Shown: one piece after another, positions 22,789 through 32,670 of the stretch | Position numbering within the stretch: position 1 is the stretch's first letter | Layout: each line of letters begins with the position of its first letter | DNA from: Seminavis robusta | Lineage: Eukaryota > Bacillariophyta > Bacillariophyceae > Naviculales > Naviculaceae | Assembly (NCBI GenBank): GCA_903772945.1 | Contig: CAICTM010000067.1 | Location: forward strand, 62,001 to 126,000 | DNA: 64,000 nt | Direction: 5' to 3' | The notes under the pieces: generated by a model | The model's database searches: none | Seen by the model: the letters and a program-made list of their open reading frames with translations, nothing else | Told to the model about the DNA's origin: nothing | Position numbers and translations under genes: made by a program

Positions 22789-23575
22789 GATTAGTTGGTC
22801 TATCGATTGGTGTGTTGGTTGATTGTTTGTTTGTTTTGTTGTTGCTTTTAGAGTCTTGCTCGAATGATTTTGTGAGCAGAGAAAGTTCCATTCGCATGAT
22901 TGTTGATGTGCATTGGTGGGAGGAAACGACCTTCAAATGGCTCGTTGTAAGAGCAAAACTGTCCCCACATTTTCGGTTTCTCCCGATGTTGTCCATCAAG
23001 GTCAAACATTTGATTTGTTTGATTTTTCACGAAGTGCGAATGGCACGCGCGTGGGGTGCGGTTTTCGAAATGGCCCTCCGCTACTATTAATATCACTGTA
23101 GAACCGGTACCGTACCGGTACCGTACCGGTCCCACCAAAGCATTGTCCGTTCGTCTCGATTGGTTTTGACCTCCAAGAGCGACAGTCGAGACAGCCAAGT
23201 AGACCCCTAGTAGGGTGCCGATACGGTATGACATAGCGAATTAATTGATAAGTACACCGTACAGGTACGATGTATGCATTGAATGATCATTCAATCTTTG
23301 TCATCACAACAGCCGCGACATTCTGTACCTTAACTACCGGTAGCTAGTACCGGTACAGTACAGCAACGCTCGGTATTTGCCAGCTCCATTGGCCTTTTAA
23401 AAACATCGCACACTTGTACGTGATTTGCTGTTCAAGCGAAAGCCCACTTGCCCGTAAAAGAAGCAGCCTCGGAACCTTCTTCCTTTTTGCCACCACACCA
23501 CCACAACTGCCTTTCAAGTCCAAGGACGAGGTGGGGAAGAGTTGTGCGGCCGCTGGGAGGGGCAATCTTGCGACA
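22789..23575. promoter_or_regulatory. Divergent intergenic region with GGTACC palindrome array
   Basis: Lies between two divergent genes. It contains the array ACCGGTACCGTACCGGTACCGTACCGGT at 23103-23130 in two overlapping units, plus further single ACCGGTA motifs near 23337-23356. No gene inside. Confidence 0.5.
23103..23130. repeat. GGTACCGTACC array between divergent genes
   Basis: ACCGGTACCGT is repeated about two and a half times and is nearly self-complementary, so it could form a cruciform or bind a dimeric factor. Confidence 0.85.
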
Positions 23576-24891
23576 ATGGCGGACGTGATCGGTTTCTGCC
23601 GCCAATGTGGGCTCTCCGAAGACCCAAATGGGCCTGATATGACAGAAGACGGCCGCTTGGTCTTCAAACTTCGTCTGTGAGAAAATTGCCACTCTGTGGC
23701 CTACTGCAACCGTGATTGTCAGAAGCTCCATTGGAAGGAACACAAACCCCATTGCAAGGTTATCCAAGCATATATCAATACACTTCCGTTGGATCTGGAC
23801 CGTAGATCTAATATTAGCCAGGCAGATCGCCGTAGTCGTGGAACCAGTGTCGTAGACGACGAGGGCCAGAATCCTGAAGCCGAAAGGTGTGTGCTATGGC
23901 TTTTGCTTAGGCTGTCTTGGTTGGAATATGTTTGCTCCGCATGACTGCTAATCCTTTTGTGTCTTATGCCTTACTCATAAATTACTCGATCAGGATGTTC
24001 TCGCTGGCTCTGCAAAATAAGAGATCCGCGAAATATGATATTGCCCTCAGTTTGTACATCCAAGCACACGACCTGGATCCGTTCAATCACTTGTATTATC
24101 ATCACCGTGGGGAAGCCTGGCTCTCGGCTGTTCAGCATTTCAATCGCCTTGGAAATGACTGGTGTTTTGTTTTCCTCGGTCATGCAGGTTTGGACGCCCA
24201 GAGATCATTGGACCTGGCGCCTCGTTTCGATCTGCCTTGGTTGACTTTGGTGATGGCTCCCATGGTCGAAGGAAACTTGGACAATGCCCAGCGGAACCTT
24301 GACGTGGCTCTTGATAATAACATTGTGACAGAAGAGCAGTACGCCTACAAGATCCTCCTCGACTACAAAAACCGCTTGGAGCAGATGCAGGCAAATCCAA
24401 TGCGAATGCCTCTGATTCATCATGTCGCTTTCGAGCCCGAAAGGGACCCTTATTACTTTGCATATTCTAACGGGTTCCACAACTACGGTCGTCAGCCTGA
24501 ACTGCTGGCAGTGGATCTGGAAATGGCACGGGGTGTTTCCCACGGCAAGAAAATCATGTTCTGGGTGGCCAAGCATCAATTGGGTGGGGCGTTTGACATG
24601 GAATTGGGAGATGCCTACGAGTATCCCAAAGAACAAGAAGAGAAATGCTGGGTTCTGCCCATTCCAGTCAAGACCGAAGAGATCCGAAAGGGGCTTCTAC
24701 CTTTGCTTGACGTGGTCCAGCCGGCTTCTAGAATTACTCTCCTTCGTGCGGTCTACTGCAATCAGGGTGAGGAAAAGCCACTGCCCTTGACGGAGGCAGA
24801 AGCCAATGCCTACCTTCAATCCATTGTGAACAATGCGGAGCGGCCAGAAGAGCTGTATGCCCAAGGAAAGAAGCTGGCCTGTGAATTATAA
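23576..24891 (+). CDS. MYND-finger protein with in-frame TGA at a zinc-ligand position
   Basis: Exons 23576-23886 and 23994-24891 (107-bp GT-AG intron) give 402 codons, with TGA as codon 35 (23678-23680). Around it the MYND pattern is otherwise perfect. Ligands are C8, C11, [TGA35], C38, C44, C48, H56 and C60, and the spacing puts the TGA exactly where the third Cys belongs (consensus C-x2-C-x5-C-x3-C-x7-H-x3-C). The rest is helical and TPR-like (SLYIQAHDLDPFNH, DAQRSLDLAPRFDLPW), then an uncharacterised C-terminal region. Explanations are a Cys-to-stop mutation or sequence error, or selenocysteine. A pseudogene is the cautious reading, although the remaining 367 codons are open. MYND fingers normally bind protein partners. 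Confidence 0.75.
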
Positions 24892-25909
24892 AGACTGGGG
24901 ATGAGAATCGAAAGAAGCAGTGAGTCGACAATCTGAACGTTTCGTATCACGAGAACGGAGAATACAGAGGCCACTATTTGAAGGGGATCAGTTGCGTCAG
25001 ACGAATCTTGAACCGTAGGAGTACAAGTCTGCATTGAGGGGACAAAAGCAACACCAAACCAAACAACAATGCCGTGAAGGATATATATAGCATGCATAAG
25101 TTTTAAAACAGAAGAAGGGGTTTCTGTCCACTCTCCGATGGATTCGCTGCTTGCAACCGCCGCTGTAGTTGCCTTCCGTTCATTCGCCTATTTTTTGGAA
25201 GACACCGTAGATACCGGTACCTTCAGACAATGGAAACTGGTACAGGGATGAATTTCTGCTTGAGGCTGCTCGAGCGAAACAACGATTCGTTCACTTTCGT
25301 CTGGTACCACTATTTGGCTAATATTGAATGTGAAAACTAAATGGACGGGATTCCATAAGCGGTCGTTGCCTTGCAACTTGCAATTCGCTTGGCCAGCCAA
25401 ACACTGACACTCAAGGTTGGGACCATGGCGGTGTGAGGGCAAGCTGCTTGCTCGTATACTGCCAGTGTAATTCCGGAAAATCAACTTGCTCTGCTGCTGT
25501 GGCCTGTTCTGCTGGATCTCGGATGGAACTGCAATTGCTGCTTTCCCCGAAACCCAAGGCATCGCCAGAGACAAAGCACCATAAAACAAACACAAACAAT
25601 GACTGAAGCCTTTTAAGGCAGCAGAACTGTCGGTCCCACTACTAGCACCGGTACTGGTACCGGTACCGTGCCATACAAGGTGCACCCAAACCAACCCGCA
25701 ACGCACCAGGAATTTTCCGTTTATTGCCGTTGGTATCGGAGTGACGATGATGGCAAGATCGTTTCCGAGTTTTCAGGAAACCAGAAGCGACGAAGCGAAC
25801 GCTTTTCAGAATAGCTAACTTGCATTGACGTTCCGTTTGACACTGGCGAGTGACTGCGACTTTCCGAGAGAGAAGAATCTTCGAAAGAGATCGAGAACGA
25901 CAAAGCGCC
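24892..25909. other. Intergenic region; one doubtful ORF
   Basis: A 172-codon minus-strand ORF (25188-25706) has one hydrophobic stretch, but its N-terminus is encoded by a GGTACC repeat at 25647-25670, so I do not call it. Just after the MYND stop, 24901-24953 has an ATGA-N10-AA-(24 bases)-GA arrangement loosely like a SECIS core. The supporting stems are weak. Confidence 0.4.
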
Positions 25910-26206
25910 ATGGATTCGAAGACGAAATCGGGATCGACAATGAAGCGAGATCCGGAGCGGGTTGGAGTTCCAAAGAAGAAGCAGAAGAGTCCTCATCGAA
26001 ATGCTCTGTTGAAACAGCAACGTACTAGTAAACGACGAGCGAAGAATGAAATTCGCAGTAGTGAGAAGAACGGCAACAACAAGGAGCCATCGGAATCTCG
26101 CCAGGACGACACTTTGCTCCAGACTTTTGCACGAAAGCATCTCGAAGAACGAGTGAATGAGATGGGATTTCAGATCCGACGACGACCAAAACTGGGTGGG
26201 AAATGA
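25910..26206 (+). CDS. Small very basic protein, function unknown
   Basis: 98 codons from ATG 25910. Rich in Lys, Arg and Ser, with a nuclear-localisation-like run VPKKKQK and a C-terminal amphipathic part (LEERVNEMGFQIRRRPK). No known domain. Support is only the open frame and biased composition; it could be a nucleolar or RNA-associated protein or a chance ORF. Confidence 0.4.
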   Translation: MDSKTKSGSTMKRDPERVGVPKKKQKSPHRNALLKQQRTSKRRAKNEIRSSEKNGNNKEPSESRQDDTLLQTFARKHLEERVNEMGFQIRRRPKLGGK

Positions 26207-26434
26207 AAAGAGCGACGACAAGGCTACACAGACTGGCTAGCTACTAGCTAGGTACAAGTATTGGTTCATCTTTCATGTGAAAGGCCGCTGTTCAGAATGA
26301 AAATGGGCTTGGTTCATGCACGGAATTGTTGCCGCTTTTGGGGGCGTTGTGGATTTGGCATGTTGAACCATGCACCTAAACAAATATAGTAAACCCTGAG
26401 CCTTATACAATATTTGCTATTACTCTTTACTAAA

Positions 26435-27427
26435 ATGGCCGCACAGGTAGGAGGCCTACACCTGTACTAGTAAGAGATTTGCTTTGCTCAAGCCCCAACT
26501 CTCTCCTTCGACTTCGAAAACGAGCTTCGCGACCTCACTATGGCTGAATCCTTTGTGGCGTTGGCATCCTTGTACCAGGTAGTGTAAACATCAACCCGAG
26601 AGAATGACAGGAGCTGTAAGTGAAACAATCGATGAGATCCGAAGAAAGATAGGCACTCAATCGTAGCTGTTGAGATAGTCTACCCCCAGAAGCATCAGCA
26701 GAGCATTGCATCCTGGTTTCTGGAAATTTTCTCGAAACATGTAGCCTTCGTTTCTCACCTTTTTGCGGCTGTTGATCTTAGGAAAAGACAGGCAAGAGCC
26801 CAAGGTTCTACCCGGCGGAAGATGCCAAGCCCTCCAAGCCAACATACAGAGTTCGACAGAACGTAAGTCTGATCCCAATATTTGATTTCGTTGTGGAGGT
26901 ATCATTTTGTTGGCTGTACCGGTAGCTCACCCGACCAAAACCCCACACAAACGGTTCATGCACTGTAGCCACCCAAGATCCGCAAATCGATCACTCCTGG
27001 AACTATCTTGATCATATTGGCGGGTCGTTTCCGTGGAAAGCGTGTGGTATTCCTGAAAGCTCTGGAGTCGGGTCTCCTGTTGGTATCGGGACCTTACAAA
27101 ATCAATGGTGTGCCGCTTCGACGAATCAACCAAGCTTATGTAATTGCTACCTCCACCAAGATTGATGTTAGTGGAGTTGATGTCTCCAAAATAGATGATG
27201 CCTACTTTGGACGAGCCAATGATGCACCAAAGGCAGAAGGTGAAGATGAATTCTTTTCAGGTGATGCTCCCAAGCCTGCTGTTGTCAGCGACCAACGCAA
27301 AACCGACCAAAAAGCTGTTGATGATGTCATTCTAAAGACCATTGGCACCACCGAAATGTTAGAGGGATACTTGGCAGCACATTTCTCTCTTTCGGCAAGT
27401 GACAAACCGCATTTGCTGCAGTTCTAA
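26435..27427 (+). CDS. RPL6: 60S ribosomal protein L6 (eL6), 3 exons
   Basis: Exons 26435-26446 (ATG plus three codons), 26782-26862 and 26969-27427 give 183 residues, close to the yeast length. Introns of 335 and 106 bp are GT-AG. The core is highly conserved: SITPGTILIILAGRFRGKRV, then LLLVSGPYKINGVPLRRI and the Q-A-Y-V-I-A-T-S-T motif followed by VDVSGVDVSK-like sequence. It is a structural protein of the large ribosomal subunit. A tiny first exon followed by a longer intron is common in ribosomal protein genes. I looked for an intron-encoded snoRNA in intron 1 and saw no clear C/D boxes. Confidence 0.93.
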
Positions 27428-27748
27428 TGAGATACCTCAGCACCTGGTAGGAAAGTCAAAGCACATAACAATAAACAAGCGAATTGCACCTGTCGTGTTC
27501 GTTTCAGCATTCACAATGCCAGAAATGGTCCTGGAAGATGATTGATAGTTGCATTTTGTTTCCGGGTATTAATTGCACCATGTCTCTGCTTGCTGGCCAT
27601 TCCGACCCCTGTGAGCTCCCAACCCCATCTGAGGCTGTGCAGTATGACACCGGTACTCTCGAACCATGATAGCTATGACATAAATATAGGAAAATACTGC
27701 ATACTAGAAAGCACATGGCTTATGGCTCTGCTACTTTCGAAATGGAAC

Positions 27749-27806
27749 CTCTCTGTCAAGCATCTTTCAGATTGGTGCTTCTGCAAGACGCTGTCATTCA
27801 GAAGAG
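27749..27806 (-). promoter_or_regulatory. Candidate SECIS element in the 3' UTR of the first AhpD-like gene
   Basis: It starts ~35 nt past the stop codon on the transcribed strand. Helix I: CTCTTCTG pairs with CAGAGAG (one bulge). Then ATGA on the 5' side faces TGAC on the 3' side, the geometry of the SECIS non-Watson-Crick quartet. Helix II pairs AGCGTCTT with AAGATGCT. The apical part GCAGAAGCACCAATCTGA carries AA 13 nt after ATGA. This is a by-eye fold: the order of elements is right, but spacing to the AA is at the long end. Confidence 0.45.
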
Positions 27807-27841
27807 ATCCACAAACCCTGACCGATCTAGATACTGCCAAG

Positions 27842-29232
27842 CTAGGCACGAAAGACTAGCTCATAGATGAAGCGAATGATTGTAAAAACCAATCGCAGGA
27901 CATTGCCCATTGCTTTTGGAAGTGGGGGTCTCCCAGTTCCTTGTGTTTGCTTCGTGAATACTTCAAAGGAACCAACCAGAGCCGATGTTTCCACCAATGT
28001 TCCTTCTCCTTCCTGCTCAAGCACAGCTTTGCGGGCTGTCTCGATGGCTGCTGCGTCGATTGGACGAATGGCTGCCGCCTTGATCAGCTCTTTCAAGGCT
28101 ACATATCTCTTTTCGTTCGTGACGTCTCTTCTTGGGGATGTGATCTGCATGAACAGGCCATGGCTCGACTGTCAGTAGCCGCAGTTGTTGTTGGCGGCCA
28201 CTTCGTGCGCCACAAACTCCACGTCAAACCTGCTGAATTCGTTGGCACACCGAACCGTGGGATCTAAACGTGTCCTGAAGAGTGCCATCATATCCTTGAA
28301 TACAGAGAATCAAAGAGGAGTCGAGTGGGTGAGCTCGATACCGATGCATTCTCCAATTCTTGTCTGCTCGCGGGCAAGGTTCTAGTCTCACAAGTTGCAC
28401 GTTCTTCTCTTACCTTCTCGGGGATGTAGTAGATGCTCTCCATATGATGCAGCATCCAAATGTCTTCAGCTGCGAACACCAAGCAAATGGAAGGGTGGAG
28501 CGGGTCTCCATAAACTTTCATATCCCGTCGAGCTTTTTCCGAGATGCGCAGGTAGTCTTTACTTTTCTTGTCAATGTCGCCTTGTTTGAAGTGATAGGCG
28601 AACGCCACCGATAGATCCTGCGTGGGTGCTTTCTTCAATATGGTGGACCAGTCCAACAGCAGTGGCCCCTGTCCATGGGCCGTTCCGCCAAGGATTTCGT
28701 CTTGGGATGGAAGGCGAGGCACGGGACGGCCCATGGTCAAGAAGGCCATGTTGATTCCATGGGACATTGTTGCAATACACATGATTTCAGCAAAGGCTGA
28801 AATAACCAAGCAATGGCGCTTTTCCTGTTGTTGTACCGACTCGGGTACAAGCCCAACCTTCGAAATAGCCTCCAGGCTGTCGTCATACCAATCCTTGTCC
28901 ATGCGTCCTTGGTGATTCACCATGGTGTGAACAATGGTCACGATTACCTGTTCTGCCTGATCAGATACTCCTTCAAGACGGGGAACCGAGTGGTGAATGG
29001 CAGCAACCTTGCCATAGATCTTGGTTCCAGGCCTAAGGCAGGCGTCGCGGGGCAGTTCCTTGGCACATTCCTTGCAGTACACAGCATCACGGGCACACTG
29101 AGCCACCGCCAAGCGAAGAATTGCTGTTAGAGCGACACCTGAGGTATCAATGAGGTGATCTTTGAACTTGATGGCGCACTCTTCAAGTGCTCCAATGCGG
29201 TCGGAAACTGAGATGGATTTCCGAGGCGCCAT
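27842..29232 (-). CDS. AhpD-like selenoprotein candidate, copy A (CxxU motif)
   Basis: Exons 28414-29232 and 27842-28294 (119-bp GT-AG intron) give 423 residues if TGA at 28172-28174 (codon 314) is read through. The N-terminal ~270 residues are helical with a CxxC (YCKEC) and the segment VNHQGRMDKDWYDD. The C-terminal domain has the AhpD/carboxymuconolactone-decarboxylase catalytic layout: Glu299, then N-N-C(311)-G-Y-[TGA314]-Q-S-S-H(318). Glu-to-Cys spacing is 12 and CxxCxxxH spacing is kept, as in AhpD (E118, C130, C133, H137). Similar coding sequence resumes after the TGA (EGEGTLVETSALV), ending in a hydrophobic helix and TAG. AhpD enzymes are thiol peroxidase/reductase-type antioxidants; Sec would sit at the reactive Cys. 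The redox partner is unknown. Confidence 0.85.
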
Positions 29233-29857
29233 CTTTTAAAGTTGCGCCTTTTGAAGCTTCTTCCAACCAATTTATGGCAAAGTCAAGGACACAAGCAGAT
29301 AAGTTGATTCGATAGAGGGAGCAGCGATGTTGCGATGACGACCATGGTCTTCTTTTCTTTGTCGAAGCTCCGGGAAAGCTGGAGCATGCCGCTGAACAGT
29401 GACGAAGCTAAACACGAATAAAATTGACACCAACAAGATGCACCGGTACTCGGTATGGGCACCGGTACCGGCACTGTTGTGACAGGTGCCCGCCCCCAAT
29501 CCTTGCTCTTCAACTGCGCCTCGGCGCTGATCTTTTGTTACTGTACCACAGAGCAGAGTAAATACCAGTTTCGTACTCGTCTCCACATCATGAGAAAAGC
29601 TACAACAAATATTCCAGCTACCAGTTAGATAGATAGGCTAGCTACTGTAGTGGTATCCTGATGTCAAACCGAAAGAAATCACCACGCAACTTGCGCAGGA
29701 TTCCTCTGGTTGTCATTCTCAGCATACAACGACTGCATCTGGCTGGTCGCTCTTCCAATAGTGAGTCTACTCTCTGTACCATTACGAACACTGGTCACTC
29801 CCTCTTCCACGAGCACTGGGCATCAGTGCTCGTCTAGTCGCAGGAGGACCCAAATAA
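29233..29857. other. Short spacer between the two AhpD-like genes
   Basis: Holds the 3' UTR of copy B and the promoter of copy A. ACCGGTAC-type motifs occur at 29442-29472, upstream of copy A's ATG. A 9-bp hairpin is listed separately. Confidence 0.5.
29810..29832 (-). repeat. Perfect 9-bp stem with 5-base loop in the 3' UTR of copy B
   Basis: CGAGCACTG (29810-29818) and CAGTGCTCG (29824-29832) pair perfectly around a 5-base loop, about 25 bases after the stop of copy B. It lacks the SECIS quartet, so it is only a stable hairpin, perhaps tied to 3'-end formation or mRNA stability. Confidence 0.7.
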
Positions 29858-31328
29858 TCACATCCATTTCTCGTAAAGGTACCGCAAAATAGCAAAGACA
29901 AACTTGAGAAAGGTCCACAAAAGGCCTGCCAGTGGTTGTTTTCCTGTGGCATCTGTGACCTTGGTCACCGCATCCGTTAATCCCAACACGACAGCCGCTT
30001 CAACAAGAGTGCCTTCTCCTTGATCCTGGAGAACCACATCCCGTGCTTTGGACACGGTGGCCAGGTCGACGGGACGACAAGTCACAGCGGCCACCAAGCC
30101 TTGCAATGCTTCCTCGCGGCCCGGGATAACGTCTTCCGGGGCAGGCTTCATCATGTCCCGAAAGGCGCTGTGGGATTCTTGTCAGAAGCGGCAGTTGTAG
30201 GCCTCTGCCACTTTGGTAGAGATGAATTCTGGCACATTCAAGCAAAAGTGATATGTGAGCGACAGGCATGTTCCATTGTGACGGTACCTTGAAGGGCGGG
30301 ACACATAAGTTCCTGCACTTGCCTGTATCGTATCGAGTAAAGTCATCTGCACAACGAAGAGCAGGGTCCAACTCGGTGTTGTACAAGGCCATAAAGTCCT
30401 GCGAGTACAAAGAAGACGTCATGGTGTGAGCAAAACATCGTAAAAGCAAAGGTGAGTTGTGACAAGATCAAGAGTTTCCTACTTTGTCTGGAACTGCAAA
30501 GAGTTCCCCCATTTGGCCCATGAAGACGGTGTCTTCGACGGCAAAACCTAAAGGAAGCTCAGGAGCTGTGCGGTCCATCATGCCTTGCATTGTGTGCCAC
30601 GCTTCTTTGGATATCTGCCGAAAATCTGGGCTTCTCTTGTTGAAATCCCCTGAATAAACAAAAGGCGTGAAGCAGATTTTGGGATTGCGACGTGGAGCTC
30701 TTTTCAAGAGGCTGGTCCAATCCAACAATGTGGGCCCTTGCTTGGCGGAGAGCCCGTCTTTCAGCTCTGATTGCGAGGGAAGCGCAGGAAGCGGGCGACC
30801 CAGCACCAAGAAGGCCACATGAAGGCAATGAGACATGCATGTCAGAATCAAAATCTCCGCAAATGCGGCGTATGCCAAATATTGTCGCTGTTGGGAGTTG
30901 CTCTCTTCTTCCTCCTCGTCTGTTTCCTGGGGCAAGATTCCCTTGGTCTCCAGAATCGAGTGGATGACATTGTCATACCAAGTGGCATCCAGCCGTCCCT
31001 GGTGATTCACAATACTGTGCACAATGGCGCGAAGGATCTTTGCTGTGGTGTCGGGAATCTCTGTGTCGGCTGACGCGTTTTTGTTGTGCTCTATCTTGGC
31101 AATCATAGCAAAGAAATTCGTGCCCGGTTTTAGACAGGCGCTTTGTGGCAACTGGTCAGAGCACTCGCTGCAAAAGATAGCTTCACGTGCATAATTGACT
31201 ATTGCCAAACGAAGAGACGCCGTCAAAGCAACCCCTCGTACATTCATCAAATGGTGCTGAAATTGGGACGAGAAGTCGTCAATCGCATCCAACCGCTCAG
31301 CGGCTGTCAAAGCTGGCATTGGCGCCAT
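29858..31328 (-). CDS. AhpD-like selenoprotein candidate, copy B (CxxU motif)
   Basis: Paralog of the next gene downstream. Exons 30483-31328, 30323-30398 and 29858-30228 give 430 residues with TGA (30182-30184) as codon 323. Intron 1 (84 bp) is at the same place and phase as in copy A. Intron 2 (94 bp) is absent from copy A and uses GC-AG ends (CAG/GCAAGT). The catalytic block is Glu308, Cys320-R-F-[TGA323]-Q-E-S-His327, with the same spacings as copy A, and homology continues past the TGA (QGEGTLVEAAVVLG). The N-terminal part again has a CxxC (FCSECSD). The gene ends with TGA, so the ribosome would have to treat two TGAs differently. The start ATG 31328 gives MAP as in copy A. Confidence 0.85.
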
Positions 31329-31685
31329 TGTTGAAGCCAATCAACGATAACAAAGTCCAAACAATGGACGCCACGGGGCTCTATCTGCCTCTACCGGAAA
31401 AACAAATACAAAATAGATACGTTAAGGAGCGAGGGGGGCTAAGCCAGTACCTGCCTCGGTGTACGGTAGAAGGTTGCTCGCGTACAGAATCAGTTGCTCA
31501 TGGTCGCCGCTTTCCCTCCTGAGCAACTTTTGACTTTTGACATGAGGGCAGAGGGCAGAGCCGGCAGCTGCAGGGACGAAGGCCGAAGAAGGCGAAGCTG
31601 GGATTCGATTCGATTCCAGGATTACAAGACAAGGGCTCTTTTATAATAATTAAAAAGCCTTTCTACAGAAATATCTTTTTGAGGA
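31329..31685. other. Upstream region of copy B, no gene seen
   Basis: Contains a short ATTCGATTCGATTCC run near 31605 and nothing else I can support; it must include the promoter of the AhpD-like copy B. Confidence 0.5.
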
Positions 31686-32459
31686 TTGTGTTTTCAGCCC
31701 TGCACAAATTGGAGGTTACTTATCTCCTTGCATCTCTTCTCCAACTTTGTCTTCCCTTTGATCAGGCCGAACAGTACTTGGGGGATGATAGCTATGGCGC
31801 TCTTCGGGAATGGAACTCCCAGCTGTTTCAGTATGCATCCGCACATTTCCCGGGCTTCGGAAACGCGATCACAGTAGCATATGAAGTCCATCAGAATCTC
31901 ATGCAGGCGAACCTTGTCTAGAACATCAACATCTTGACGGTGTAGGACTTCATAGCAGTGTTTTTCCATCGTGTAATAGCATGCATTTCGGCAACCGTCG
32001 AATGTAACTGCAGTGTAAGATAGAACTGGTTAGGGTTCCACTTGTCCTCTGAGCGCAGTAGTTCAATGCCAGCATTGCAATGGTCTGCTGCCGCGTCGAA
32101 AGCAGGTGCTTCATGCAAAAGATTTGTGACAACAAAGATGTTGTCCTCAAGTCTCGGCTCACCCAGTGATTTCAGCATAACAGCCCCCAAGCAAAACTTG
32201 AGCTTGACTAAATCTTCTTCCTCCAACAGTGTTTGTGCCGCTTCTATTAACTTGTCATGGCACCAGCGGTACTTGTTGCTAACTGTGCATTTTTCCAGTA
32301 CTCCTTCTTCCATGCAACACTTCAAGCTGTACCGATAGCCCGCACCAGGATAGAAGTCGTCCAGGCCAAGGATATCGTCTTCTTGTCCAACTCAGCACCT
32401 AAGCAAGATGCAAAGAGCAGTAGTTGTTGTGTGTTGTGAGGTGAGGCAAGTCTACAAGC
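31686..32459 (-). pseudogene. Truncated duplicate of the middle of the AAA_16 ATPase gene
   Basis: This matches 34070-34924 (exon 3 of the ATPase gene, about residues 673-958) closely on the same strand. It lacks 24 whole codons between the copies of EAP and AFDAAADHC. It also has an indel near 31968 that shifts the frame. No ATPase motifs, start or end of the gene are present. It is a partial segmental copy placed immediately downstream of the parent's 3' end. Confidence 0.9.
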
Positions 32460-32670
32460 ACGCACCGGTTGGCCACAATCAGCCTGCTGTGCATGTACGA
32501 TGTAACGGTACCGGTATCAGTATATTGTCGGGCTGCTCGGAACCTCCCACGAAGAGACGACATTCATTGTACGGTGCATGTTCTCTAGCTAGCATTAGAT
32601 ACCAGAAACTACACGGCTGTAGCGGCACCGGCAGAACATGTAGATTGCTAGCTTCTGTAGGCGTTACGAA

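Noticed and set aside
23672-23722. A 51-bp intron (GTCTGT...GTCAG) that would remove the TGA of the MYND gene
   Set aside because: It would also delete the third to sixth zinc-ligand positions, which otherwise match the MYND pattern perfectly.
24128-24185. Extra intron inside the second exon of the MYND gene, where the peptide reads oddly
   Set aside because: Available GT-AG pairs are not multiples of three and would break the frame that continues on both sides.
26447-26781. Intronic snoRNA in the long first intron of the eL6 gene
   Set aside because: Common in ribosomal genes, but no clear C/D or H/ACA boxes were seen.
29834-29860. Reading the terminal TGA of AhpD-like copy B as a second Sec
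   Set aside because: It would add only a few residues before TAG, and copy A ends at about the same aligned place.
23678-30184. TGA reassigned to an amino acid throughout this genome
   Set aside because: TGA is the plain stop of several intact genes here (small heat-shock gene, RING gene, transposase-like ORF), so only local recoding fits.
31600-31622. tRNA T-arm-like GGGATTCGATTCGATTCC
   Set aside because: Part of a GATTC simple repeat; no other tRNA arms around it. No tRNA or rRNA gene was found in the window.
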